A stretch of DNA of 35,134 bases, taken from NCBI GenBank assembly GCA_016926705.1, contig JAFGOC010000131.1, forward strand, positions 1 to 35,134. Reading direction: 5' to 3'. A program made the position numbers and the translations under genes. The stretch is from Dehalococcoidales bacterium (GTDB lineage Bacteria; Chloroflexota; Dehalococcoidia; Dehalococcoidales; RBG-16-60-22). Below the pieces are notes generated by a model. The model searched no databases. It was not told where the DNA came from and saw only the letters and a list, made by a program, of their open reading frames with translations. How positions within the stretch are numbered: the stretch's first letter is position 1; every line of letters starts with the position of its first letter. Shown piece by piece: positions 26,774-35,134 of the stretch.

Positions 26774-27715
26774 TTAATATGCGGCGACTTTCGGCAACAA
26801 AGGCCGGTAAATGCCTACTTTCAAAAGACAGTATTTAAGGGCAAAGGCTCCTAATGTATGCGCAACGATAGCGATTATCAATAGGACGGTGGATGCCTCA
26901 CCGAAAAGACTTACCAACGAAACTGCCGCCGGTATCACCATCCCGAGAGTTACCAGTCCGCCCCAGAACATAAAGGCAGACGGGCCCGTGAGTAGCTCTT
27001 GAACCGAGATTTTAGCTACTTCGGAGGTATATCTTGCACTGATAAGATATACGATTATCAATAGAATGTTGATAATCAGCAGGTAACTGCTGCCGGTTTC
27101 CGCCCACGACACGCTAGCATCGCCGCCCCCCAGGCCTATCCCCATCGTCAGGCCGAAGCCATCGGCAACTCCAGCCAGTATGAACACCACAGGCAGGAGT
27201 CCCTGGTTCCAGAAGGGGATGCCTTTGACGTAGTTCATGATAAAACCGCCGTAGATACCGGTGCCTACGGCGTTAATTCCGGCCAGCACGCCGAAAGTAT
27301 AATAAATAGGATTGGCGATAGAAGTCCCTATAAGATTGGCGAGGTCGGGCTGACCGAAAACAAGCTGCACGAAACCGAAAGTGCCGAAAAAGACGGAAAA
27401 CAAAATGCCGCGGGCGAACCAGGAGGTCTTCCAGGCGTTTGAAAACGGCGGCAACGTGCGGTAGAAACGCCAGGGCTTGCCGAAGTAGGCGATATGAAGG
27501 GGGAGTTTAAGGAACATGATAATCAGCCACCCCACCAGCAGGCCCCACCAGCTGTTGATAAACAGGGAGACCAGATATAATCCGGCGCCCAGGCTGGTAA
27601 AGGTCTCGGCAATCCATATCATGATGCCGCGTCTTTCAATCCACTCTCTCTGGTGCATGGGTTTGACCATCCACTCATGGGTGGTCATCCACTGGCGCGT
27701 TGCCATCCGGGACAT
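26774..27715 (-). CDS. NrfD/PsrC-type polytopic membrane subunit
   Basis: IMIWIAETFTSLGAGLYLVSLFINSWWGLLVGWLIIMFLKLPLHIAYFGKPWRFYRTLPPFSNAWKTSWFARGILF is characteristic of NrfD/PsrC. Confidence 0.87.
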   Translation of the reverse strand: MSRMATRQWMTTHEWMVKPMHQREWIERRGIMIWIAETFTSLGAGLYLVSLFINSWWGLLVGWLIIMFLKLPLHIAYFGKPWRFYRTLPPFSNAWKTSWFARGILFSVFFGTFGFVQLVFGQPDLANLIGTSIANPIYYTFGVLAGINAVGTGIYGGFIMNYVKGIPFWNQGLLPVVFILAGVADGFGLTMGIGLGGGDASVSWAETGSSYLLIINILLIIVYLISARYTSEVAKISVQELLTGPSAFMFWGGLVTLGMVIPAAVSLVSLFGEASTVLLIIAIVAHTLGAFALKYCLLKVGIYRPLLPKVAAY

Positions 27716-27727
27716 TGTCAGTCCTCC

Positions 27728-28489
27728 TTATTTTTTACCGAAAATCTGCTTCGCCCTCTCCTCCATCGTGCTTAGGTGCTGCATATGCGAAGCGGTCTGC
27801 TCCTCCCGCGGGGCGATATTGGAAGGGGCGTTGCCTATTTTGCCGTCGATGTAATATACCGAGGGGTCGGTGCCGTACTCGGGATGAAGCTGAAAAGCAT
27901 TTTTCTCTTTTATCAGTTTTGAGACTTCCGATTCGGGGTCGTCAAGGTCGCCGAAGGTCAAAGCCCTCGCCTGGCAGGTGTTGACGCAGGCCGGGGTAGC
28001 CTCGCGGTCCTTACCGGGAACGAGGCCTTTTGCCAGACCGGCATCGATTCTTTCCATGCAGAAATCGCATTTTTCCGTAGTACCGACGGTGTGAGGGTAA
28101 ATCTTACGGCCGGCTTTCTCGAAGCGTGTCCGCTCGTAACCCGGGAAATAGCCGGGGTCTTTATCACGGGATAAGAAAGTCCGGTTCTGGTAGGGGCAGG
28201 CGATAATACAATAGCGGCAGCCGACGCAGATATCATTATCGACATAAACAATGCCGTCCTCGCGTTTCTTGGTCGCTTCGGCTGGGCATACCTCGACACA
28301 GGGGGCATCCTTGCATTGATTGCAGCGGACGGGGATAGTCGTGAGTTCTTCGCCGGGGACATCGGTTTCCCAGGCAATCAGGCGCGGCCAGTTCATGCCC
28401 ATGGGGAGAAAATGCTCAATCCGGCAGGCGGCGATGCAGGCGTGGCAGCGAGTGCATTTTATCAGGTTGACGACCATACCCCATCTCAT
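27728..28489 (-). CDS. 4Fe-4S ferredoxin-type electron transfer subunit (PsrB/DmsB/NrfC-like)
   Basis: MVVNLIKCTRCHACIAACRIEHFLP, VRCNQCKDAPCVEVCPAEATKKREDGIVYVDNDICVGCRYCIIACPYQNR, CDFCMERI...ATPACVNTCQARALTFGDLDDPESEVSKLI. Confidence 0.94.
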   Translation of the reverse strand: MRWGMVVNLIKCTRCHACIAACRIEHFLPMGMNWPRLIAWETDVPGEELTTIPVRCNQCKDAPCVEVCPAEATKKREDGIVYVDNDICVGCRYCIIACPYQNRTFLSRDKDPGYFPGYERTRFEKAGRKIYPHTVGTTEKCDFCMERIDAGLAKGLVPGKDREATPACVNTCQARALTFGDLDDPESEVSKLIKEKNAFQLHPEYGTDPSVYYIDGKIGNAPSNIAPREEQTASHMQHLSTMEERAKQIFGKK

Positions 28490-28673
28490 TATTTAACTCC
28501 TTCTTGTGTCTTTTTCTGTACATTCATGGGAAGAACCGCCCGCAAGTTTCACCATATCGTGTAAAAGACATTGAGTTATGGCGAAAAATCAACTACGTAC
28601 GACTCTTCAAAGAAAGCACAAAATTATTCTCACCAGTAGAAATATTTATAATGCAAACAAATTTCTAAATTAT

Positions 28674-28702
28674 AAAATACCAGAAAAGCGTAAAAAAGTC
28701 AA
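28674..28702 (-). promoter_or_regulatory. Putative sigma70-type promoter for the Mo-oxidoreductase operon
   Basis: Minus strand TTGACT (28697-28702), 17-bp spacer, TATTTT (28674-28679); implies a 5' UTR of about 180 nt before ATG 28489. Confidence 0.5.
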
Positions 28703-28839
28703 ACAGAGGTGCGCATTGAGCTTGTTGTTCCCTGAAAAAATGCATGAAAAGAGCAGGAAAGTCGGATAGATATACGCAATACGCCAAATAGTTGGTATGA
28801 TATATAAAGTTATAGAAGTAATCTCAAATATAGGAGTAA

Positions 28840-28859
28840 TTGCCGGGTATTGCCGGCAA
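28840..28859 (-). terminator. Stem-loop downstream of the NADH-module operon (weak terminator candidate)
   Basis: Perfect 7-bp stem TTGCCGG/CCGGCAA with 6-nt loop (28840-28859), just after the stop at 28890; no strong U-tract. Confidence 0.35.
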
Positions 28860-28889
28860 ATATGATAGCTGAGTATGGGTTTTCAAGTA

Positions 28890-29603
28890 TTAGCTGGAGA
28901 GCTTTTCCTGGGACATCATGGCTTCGGCTTCAGCATGTGGGATTTTCACCCTGGGGAGTATCGGCTTGCCATCTGGTCCCATGGTAATGGCGCCGGTGGG
29001 GCAAACGTAGGCGCAGTCCCCGCAGCCGATACATTCCGAGCCCAGTTCATAAGCATAAAATGGAGCGGCGACTTCTTTATAGATGCCGCGGTTTACCAGG
29101 CTGATAGCCGATTTTCCCATATTTTCCTGACATATTCTCACACACAGACCGCAAAGAATACATTCGTTCTCCCCAAGAGCGAACCTGGGCTTTTCCACGC
29201 CGTATTCCTTAGCCAGGTCCTGGACTACTTTAACATCCGGGCATCTTGCCAGCAGAAATTCGATGATTCCCTTGCGGAGTTTCCTGATTTTCTCGGTGTT
29301 GGTCTTGATAATCTGGCCGTTCATGGCAGGATATAAGCATGAAGCCACGAACTTGAAGGATTTGCCCTGGTCCTCGCTGACTTCCACGGTGCATAAGCGG
29401 CATGCTCCGTAAGGTCGCACGGCAGGATTGTAGCAGAGAGCGGGAATATTCCCTATGCCATCCATGTGCCGCAAAGATTCGTAGATGGTCTGCCCGGCGG
29501 ATACCAGGACGTCTTTATCATCGACGGTGAAATGCACCGTATTTACGTCTTCCGCGTCGTTCATTTCAATAGCAGTATCACCGTTTATCCAGTACTTGGT
29601 CAT
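28890..29603 (-). CDS. 2Fe-2S/4Fe-4S protein resembling the NuoG/HoxU/HndD N-terminal module
   Basis: IPALCYNPAVRPYGACRLCTVEV...CLYPAMNGQIIKTNTEKIRKLRKGIIEFLLARCP, then CILCGLCVRICQENMG and CIGCGDCAYVCPTGAI. Ends without an H-cluster domain. Confidence 0.92.
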   Translation of the reverse strand: MTKYWINGDTAIEMNDAEDVNTVHFTVDDKDVLVSAGQTIYESLRHMDGIGNIPALCYNPAVRPYGACRLCTVEVSEDQGKSFKFVASCLYPAMNGQIIKTNTEKIRKLRKGIIEFLLARCPDVKVVQDLAKEYGVEKPRFALGENECILCGLCVRICQENMGKSAISLVNRGIYKEVAAPFYAYELGSECIGCGDCAYVCPTGAITMGPDGKPILPRVKIPHAEAEAMMSQEKLSS

Positions 29604-29624
29604 TTTAGTATCTCCTTTAGCTTT

Positions 29625-31505
29625 CTAATGCTTAACTACCGCATCGAATTTACAGACATCGAAACAGGCCCCGCACTTGATGCATAGCCCCTTGTTTATA
29701 ACGTGAGGCTCGCGTTTTTCTCCGGTAATGGCACTGGTGGAGCAGGCGCGTGCGCAGACACCGCAACCGGTGCATTTATCGGTGTTGATTTCATACTCGA
29801 TAAGTTCGCGGCAGACGCCGGCCGGGCATTTCTTGTCTTTGATATGCGCTATATATTCGTCTTTAAAGTATTTAAGCGTGCTTAAAACGGGATTAGTGGC
29901 GGTACGCCCCAGGGCGCAGAGAGCGCCGATATTCAGGATTTCCCCGATGTCCTCCATGGTCTGGAGGTCTTCCATTTTACCCTCGCCGTGGGTAATCCTG
30001 TTTAAAATTTCGCTTAGCGTGGTAAGGCCTTCACGACAGGGCGTACACTTGCCGCAGGACTCTCCCTTGAGAAAGTCGATGAAATACCGGGCGACATCCA
30101 CCATGCACGTGTCCTCGTCCATGATAATCATGCCGCCAGAACCCATCATCGACCCGAGCTTGGTCAATTCGTCGAAGTCCACCGGTGTATCCAGGAGCTG
30201 TTCCGGGATGCAGCCGCCGGAGGGTCCGCCCGTCTGGACAGCTTTGAACTTTTTGCCGCCCGGGATGCCTCCGCCGATATCGTAAATCATTTCCCGCAGG
30301 GTAATGCCCATAGGGACTTCCACCAGACCGGAGTTGTTAATCTTGCCTACCAGCGAGAATATCATCGTACCTTTGCTGCCGGCGGTGCCGATTTTCGAAT
30401 ACCAGTCGGCGCCCTTGTTGATTATCAGAGGCACGTTGGCCCAGGTCTTGACATTGTTCAGCAGGCTGGGCTTGTCCCAGAGGCCTTTTTCCGACATGTG
30501 TGTATATTTAGCTTTTGGCTCTCCTACCTTACCTTCAAGCGATGCTATCAGTGCACTGGATTCGCCGCAGACGAAAGCCCCGCCCCCTTTATTTATCGTT
30601 ATCCTGAAGTCGAAGCCGGAGCCGAGGATATTCTCACCCAGCAGTCCGTAGTCCACTGCCTGGTCGATGGCTATCCTGGTGCGTTCCACCGCCAGAGGAT
30701 ATTCGTTGCGCACGTAGATAAAGCCCTGGTGAGCGCCGATGGCATAGGCGCCGATAATCATCCCCTCGATGACGCTGTGGGGGTTTCCTTCCAGGATACT
30801 GCGGTCCGGATAAGCGCCGGGGTCGCCTTCATCGGCGTTGCAGATTACATATTTAATATCTCCCTCGGCGGTGCGGCAGGACTGCCATTTGCGGCCGGTG
30901 GGGAAACCTCCGCCGCCCCTGCCGCGCAAACCGGACTTGGTGATTTCATTGATTATTTTGTCAGGGTTCATCTTTGTGAGAGCTTTAGTTAACGCGGAGT
31001 AACCCCCGGCGGCGATGTACTGTGAAATTTCCTCGGGGTCTATCTCGCCGTTGGATCCCAGGATAAGGCGCGTCTGCCTGGCGTAGAAGGGAACATCGGA
31101 CTCGTAGGTGATTTCCTTGCCGGTGGCCGGGTCGTTATAAAGCAGGCGCGGGATAACCCTGCCGTTTAAAATCGTTTCTGAAATTATCTCCGGTACGTCC
31201 TCCGGTTTTACGTGCTGGTAAAATATTTTCTTAGGACCGATAACTACCACCGGGCCTCTTTCGCAGAAGCCGTGGCAGCCCGTTTCCTTGAACTCTATCT
31301 TAACCTGGAGTTCCTGTTTTTCTATCTCTTCAGAAAAAGCATCGACGACGTCTTCAGCGCCGGAGGCGCGGCAGCCGGTACCTCCGCAGACGGAAACGGT
31401 CATCCGGCTAGCATCTTTATCTTTTAAAATCGTCTGCCGGAACTGCTCCAGTTCCTGAACGTTTTTAAGCTTCCTATCCAGTAACTTCCTAACTTGTTCG
31501 ACCAT
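29625..31505 (-). CDS. NADH dehydrogenase/hydrogenase NuoF-HndC-like subunit with N-terminal 2Fe-2S thioredoxin-like and C-terminal 2x[4Fe-4S] domains
   Basis: [94 protein letters not shown]-terminal [16 protein letters not shown] and [16 protein letters not shown]. Confidence 0.95.
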   Translation of the reverse strand: MVEQVRKLLDRKLKNVQELEQFRQTILKDKDASRMTVSVCGGTGCRASGAEDVVDAFSEEIEKQELQVKIEFKETGCHGFCERGPVVVIGPKKIFYQHVKPEDVPEIISETILNGRVIPRLLYNDPATGKEITYESDVPFYARQTRLILGSNGEIDPEEISQYIAAGGYSALTKALTKMNPDKIINEITKSGLRGRGGGGFPTGRKWQSCRTAEGDIKYVICNADEGDPGAYPDRSILEGNPHSVIEGMIIGAYAIGAHQGFIYVRNEYPLAVERTRIAIDQAVDYGLLGENILGSGFDFRITINKGGGAFVCGESSALIASLEGKVGEPKAKYTHMSEKGLWDKPSLLNNVKTWANVPLIINKGADWYSKIGTAGSKGTMIFSLVGKINNSGLVEVPMGITLREMIYDIGGGIPGGKKFKAVQTGGPSGGCIPEQLLDTPVDFDELTKLGSMMGSGGMIIMDEDTCMVDVARYFIDFLKGESCGKCTPCREGLTTLSEILNRITHGEGKMEDLQTMEDIGEILNIGALCALGRTATNPVLSTLKYFKDEYIAHIKDKKCPAGVCRELIEYEINTDKCTGCGVCARACSTSAITGEKREPHVINKGLCIKCGACFDVCKFDAVVKH

Positions 31506-31523
31506 TTTTTGCCTTTCTGCCGT

Positions 31524-32021
31524 TTATTCGTAATTTTTCAGGATTTTGTCCAGCTTGGATGGGGTTACCTGGCCTTCGTATTTACCGTCGATAACGACCA
31601 CCGGCCCGAGGGCGCAGCAGCCCAGGCAGTTGGCTGTTTCCAGCGTGAATCTCTCATCCCTGGTTGTATCACCGGGCTTCACTTTATAGTCCCTGGCCAT
31701 TTTGTCGACGAGTCTCTGCCCGCCTTTGACGTGACAGGCCGTGCCCAGGCAAACGGTAATGGTGTGGCGGCCCCTGGGTTTTAGACTGAACGACTGGAAA
31801 AAGGTGGCGACACTGAAAACCTGGCTCAAGGGTATGTCCAGTTTCCGGCTGACTTTGACCAGGGTTTCCTGGGGGAGGTAATTGAACTCCGCCTGGATAT
31901 CCTGCAATAAAGATATCAGCTGCTCTTTTTTATCGACATAGCTATCTATAAGGGCCTCGACCCTTGCAGCGCTACTTTCCAGAGCTGCCTGGATTGCAGC
32001 TAAATCGAGTGTATTATCCAC
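31524..32021 (-). CDS. NuoE/HndA-like 2Fe-2S thioredoxin-fold subunit
   Basis: FNYLPQETLVKVSRKLDIPLSQVFSVATFFQSFSLKPRGRHTITVCLGTACHVKGGQRLVDKM...TLETANCLGCCALGPVVVIDGKYEGQVTPSKLDKIL. GTG start with GGGAGG upstream. Confidence 0.94.
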   Translation of the reverse strand: MDNTLDLAAIQAALESSAARVEALIDSYVDKKEQLISLLQDIQAEFNYLPQETLVKVSRKLDIPLSQVFSVATFFQSFSLKPRGRHTITVCLGTACHVKGGQRLVDKMARDYKVKPGDTTRDERFTLETANCLGCCALGPVVVIDGKYEGQVTPSKLDKILKNYE

Positions 32022-32149
32022 TATGATACCTCCCTTTTCAGTCTCCCTTATTTAAGCGTAAAGCTTGCGGGGTTTCCTGCCCACTGTTAATACACCTATC
32101 TGTGGTACGGAATACGCCTATATTATCAGGTGGTAAATGTAAATGATAA

Positions 32150-32184
32150 GCGTAAAAACACCTGTCAAAACAGGTGTAATACGC
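32150..32184. promoter_or_regulatory. Nested perfect dyad in the divergent NuoE-like/response-regulator intergenic region (operator or attenuator candidate)
   Basis: GCGTA(32150-32154)-AAA-ACACCTGT(32158-32165)-CAAA-ACAGGTGT(32170-32177)-AA-TACGC(32180-32184). On the minus strand the stem is followed by TTTTT. Confidence 0.5.
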
Positions 32185-32243
32185 AAAGATATAGACCGAT
32201 GGTACGATGTACTATTAGTTACAATGGTTGATAATTGAGATAT

Positions 32244-32909
32244 ATGACCGATATCCGTGTTGTTCTCTGTGAAGACCACCTGATTACCCGCCAGGGTATC
32301 CGCCGCCTGCTTGAGGATGAAAAAGGACTCGAAGTTGTTGGAGAAGCCAGCAATGGTGAAGAAGTAATACACCTGGTCAATGAAGTCAAACCTGATGTTA
32401 TTCTAATGGACGTAGCTATGCCCAAGCTAAACGGTATAGAAGCAACGCGGCAAATCAAGATAATAAGCCCTAAAACGAACATCCTCATACTTAGCGCATA
32501 TGATGACGATGAGTATGTTTTCGCACTATTAAAAGCCGGCGCTAACGGCTATTTATTGAAGAACGTCAGCGGCGATGAGCTGGTGCGGGCTATCAAAGCT
32601 GTCTATAAAGGCGACCCCGTACTTAATGCCGTTGTGGCCAAGAAGGTTGTCAACTATTTCCGCTTAGGCGAGAACAAGCTACCCACAGCGGACGATACCG
32701 CTAAGTTGAGCGAGAGAGAGCTAAGCATTATCAGGCTGGCCGCCAAAGGCCTGACGAACAAGGATATTGCGGAAAACCTGCACTTAAGCTACCGCACCGT
32801 TGAAGGGCACTTAAGGGATATTTTCAATAAACTCGGGGTAGGGTCGCGTACGGAGGCGGTTCTTCAAGGCCTTAAAATGGGCTGGTTCACATTGGAAGAA
32901 CTGGTTTAG
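32244..32909 (+). CDS. Response regulator, NarL/FixJ family (REC + LuxR-type HTH)
   Basis: IRVVLCEDHLITRQGIRRLLEDEKGLEVVGEASNGEEVI, PDVILMDVAMPKLNGIEATRQIK, HTH LSERELSIIRLAAKGLTNKDIAENLHLSYRTVEGHLRDIFNKLGV. ATG 32244 preferred over TTG 32235. Confidence 0.95.
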   Translation: MTDIRVVLCEDHLITRQGIRRLLEDEKGLEVVGEASNGEEVIHLVNEVKPDVILMDVAMPKLNGIEATRQIKIISPKTNILILSAYDDDEYVFALLKAGANGYLLKNVSGDELVRAIKAVYKGDPVLNAVVAKKVVNYFRLGENKLPTADDTAKLSERELSIIRLAAKGLTNKDIAENLHLSYRTVEGHLRDIFNKLGVGSRTEAVLQGLKMGWFTLEELV

Positions 32910-32938
32910 TCGGAAAGTCTATATATTTGATATATATT

Positions 32939-34024
32939 ATGCCTTTAAGCTCGAAATTACTGGCAAAAATAATAGATGGTTCAGCCGTAGCCTCTTTTGT
33001 CATTAATCGGGACCATATAATTACCCATTGGAATACCGCTATGGAGAACCTGACCGGTATAAAAAGAGAGCAAATGATCGGCAAGGACGGCTGTTCCGAG
33101 GTATTTTACGGCCATAAAAGGCCCACCATGGCCGACTTGATTGTCAGTCGGGCTTCTCCCGAAGAGATTGAAAAGCACTATCAGGACAAATACCGCACCT
33201 CACCGTTAATCAAGGGGGCTTATGAAGCCGAGGACTTTTTCCCGGAACTGAACCACACCGGTAAATGGCTGCATTTTACGGCCAGTCCGCTTATCGATGA
33301 CGACGGCAGGATGATGGGCGCGATAGAGACACTGGAGGATATTACCGAACGCGTGGAGCTGGAAAACGACCGGCGCTATTTTTTACAGCAGACCACCCTG
33401 GCCCACGAGGAAGAGCGGAAATATATCGCGCGTGAACTACACGACGATATAGCGCAGATACTGGGCTCGCTTTCGCGGGAGCTGGATAATACGCTGCGCC
33501 AGAACCAGGGTCTGGAATCGGCTATTCTTACGGATTTGAACGATATGCAGCTTCACCTTGACGACGGATTGAAGTCCGTGCAGCGCTTCATTAAGAATCT
33601 ACGCCCCTCCCTGCTGGATGACCTCGGCCTGGTGCCTGCTTTGCGGTCACTGACGAGCAGCCTTGAGGAGACTGACGGCATAATTACCGAATTTTCAGTG
33701 ACCGGCGAACAAAAACGCCTTGATGGTGAAGTGGAATTATCTCTCTTCCGTATCGTGCAGGAAATGCTTAATAACGTTAAAAAACACGCACAAGCCTCTG
33801 AAGTGCGCGTTTCAACCGAGTTTAACGGCGACGGAATAAAACTTAAAGTGATTGATAACGGCAAAGGCTTTGAATTACCCAAAAACATGGATAGCCTCCC
33901 ACGCAGCGGCATGCTCGGGCTGATGGGGATAAGAGAGAGAGTGTGGCTGTTAGATGGGACCCTGGAAATAGATACGGAACCGGGCAAGGGGACTGCTCTT
34001 ATGGTCACAGTACCAGCTAAGTAA
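32939..34024 (+). CDS. Sensor histidine kinase: PAS domain + HisKA_3 + HATPase_c (NarX/DegS-like), no obvious TM segments
   Basis: PAS-like IDGSAVASFVINRDHIITHWNTAMENLTGIKREQMIGKD; HisKA_3 EEERKYIARELHDDIAQILGSLSREL; HATPase VIDNGKGFELP, GMLGLMGIRERVWLLDGTLEIDTEPGKGTALMVTVP. Confidence 0.94.
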   Translation: MPLSSKLLAKIIDGSAVASFVINRDHIITHWNTAMENLTGIKREQMIGKDGCSEVFYGHKRPTMADLIVSRASPEEIEKHYQDKYRTSPLIKGAYEAEDFFPELNHTGKWLHFTASPLIDDDGRMMGAIETLEDITERVELENDRRYFLQQTTLAHEEERKYIARELHDDIAQILGSLSRELDNTLRQNQGLESAILTDLNDMQLHLDDGLKSVQRFIKNLRPSLLDDLGLVPALRSLTSSLEETDGIITEFSVTGEQKRLDGEVELSLFRIVQEMLNNVKKHAQASEVRVSTEFNGDGIKLKVIDNGKGFELPKNMDSLPRSGMLGLMGIRERVWLLDGTLEIDTEPGKGTALMVTVPAK

Positions 34025-34054
34025 CTGTCGGTTTCTGCCAGCCGAAATTATACT

Positions 34055-35134
34055 TTATTCCACCGATTCGTAAGAATTGTCCGGCTCTTTTATGAGCATC
34101 CTGGCCAGTATGATAATAGTAATGTAGAAGAAGTATATCCAGAGGCTGCGCCAGGCGAAAAAGAGCGGCAAGACCGACAGCAAAAGACCTGCTTCCGGGT
34201 AGCGCTTACAGTTGCGGTAATACCATATAACCCCCCCTATCAAAACCAAAACCTCCATTATCGTAAAAGGCAATGATGTCTGTAAGTCGATTAGTCCGCC
34301 TGTTACCAGAGAGATGAACCCTACACCCAGCGGGAACATGGGCTCGGTCATAGGGGAAGTGATAGACAGCAGCCACAGCGACGGGCCGTCAATGATGAAG
34401 TAGGCGTTAAAAGCAAAGAATACCGCGGCAATGATTCCTATCGCGGCAGCGGTGGATTTGGGCTGTGTTGTCCGCCACATCAGTATTAAGTAAAAAGGCA
34501 GGAAGAACCAGGCCGTCTGCTTGGTGGCTACCGCCAACCCCATGAAAATGGCGGAGAGCCAGTTTTTTTCACCAAGGGCAATCCAGGCAATCAGCAGAAA
34601 TGGAAAAATCAGGCTGCCCGTTTCACCGATAGCTAGTCCATTCCACAGTTCCAGGCTGATGAGAGCGATACCGATGAAGAGGATACGCCGTCTGCCGGGT
34701 ATTTGCCATACCGTGTAAAGCAGGCCGGCAATAACAAAGATGAGATAGATAAACCTGATGTCGTTGATGCCAGCCGCAATAAAAGGCGTTACCAGGAGGA
34801 AAGAGCCGGCCGGATAACAGACATCGGACACCAGTTCGGGGGGAGGCGGGGACGGGTTATGTACAGCCGAGTCCCATATTTGTTTAAACTGCTCGCGCGT
34901 GGGGTAGGGGAACACATCGGCGAACCTGCCTACCTGGAGCGGTGTCGTGCGTTCGTAAGAGCCTTCGAACTCGAGAAAAGCTTCGATAATATTCCCGGTG
35001 CCGTAAGGGTTCTTGCCGTCGAGGAGGTTCTCCGCCGCCTGGTGGGTTAGCGCCGCGCCGTCGTTATACTTGAATCCGTACTGTAGTTCCTTCAGCGACC
35101 GCGCGAAATCGTTATCTGCGCCGCTGCTTAAATA
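34055..35134 (-). CDS. Polytopic membrane protein, GT-C/GT87-like (DUF2029 type), truncated by the window edge
   Basis: Track ORF starts at GTG 34915, but the frame stays open to the window end: YLSSGADNDFARSLKELQYGFKYNDGAALTHQAAENLLDGKNPYGTGNIIEAFLEFEGSYERTTPLQVGRFADVFPYPTREQFKQIWD... NLLDGKNPYG plus multiple TMs fits this group. Confidence 0.7.
   Translation of the reverse strand, partial: YLSSGADNDFARSLKELQYGFKYNDGAALTHQAAENLLDGKNPYGTGNIIEAFLEFEGSYERTTPLQVGRFADVFPYPTREQFKQIWDSAVHNPSPPPPELVSDVCYPAGSFLLVTPFIAAGINDIRFIYLIFVIAGLLYTVWQIPGRRRILFIGIALISLELWNGLAIGETGSLIFPFLLIAWIALGEKNWLSAIFMGLAVATKQTAWFFLPFYLILMWRTTQPKSTAAAIGIIAAVFFAFNAYFIIDGPSLWLLSITSPMTEPMFPLGVGFISLVTGGLIDLQTSLPFTIMEVLVLIGGVIWYYRNCKRYPEAGLLLSVLPLFFAWRSLWIYFFYITIIILARMLIKEPDNSYESVE

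Noticed and set aside
28578-28769. 63-aa Lys/Arg-rich plus-strand ORF in the intergenic region
   Set aside because: No Shine-Dalgarno, AT-driven basic composition, and overlaps the predicted minus-strand promoter; probably chance.

Overview
35.1 kb bacterial window. Overall style suggests an anaerobic Chloroflexota/Dehalococcoidia-like organism, but that is inference only. From left to right: (1) a truncated HyuA-type hydantoinase/carboxylase gene (-), missing from the ORF track because it runs off the edge; (2) a complete Dpp/Opp-type ABC transporter operon followed by a pyrogallol-phloroglucinol-transhydroxylase-like molybdopterin enzyme with no small subunit nearby (+); (3) a Nif3/ROK-kinase pair (-) divergent from a GH13 glucosidase (+); (4) a glycyl radical enzyme (GRE) cluster (-): cupin (frameshifted), SnoaL-like, GRE activase, GRE, alpha/beta hydrolase, preceded by an IclR regulator; (5) a bacterial STAY-GREEN (SGR, Mg-dechelatase family) homolog next to a UbiA prenyltransferase, an AhbD/NirJ-like radical SAM protein and a methyltransferase (-); (6) a CISM-type Mo oxidoreductase with FeS, NrfD and cytochrome b subunits, plus a NuoEF/HndA-C-like NADH module (-); (7) a NarL-type two-component system (+); (8) a truncated polytopic membrane protein of GT-C/GT87 type (-). 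The best candidates for new biology are the SGR homolog with its tetrapyrrole/quinone-like neighbours, the uncharacterised GRE cluster and the orphan transhydroxylase-like enzyme. No CRISPR array, tRNA, rRNA or transposase was recognised.
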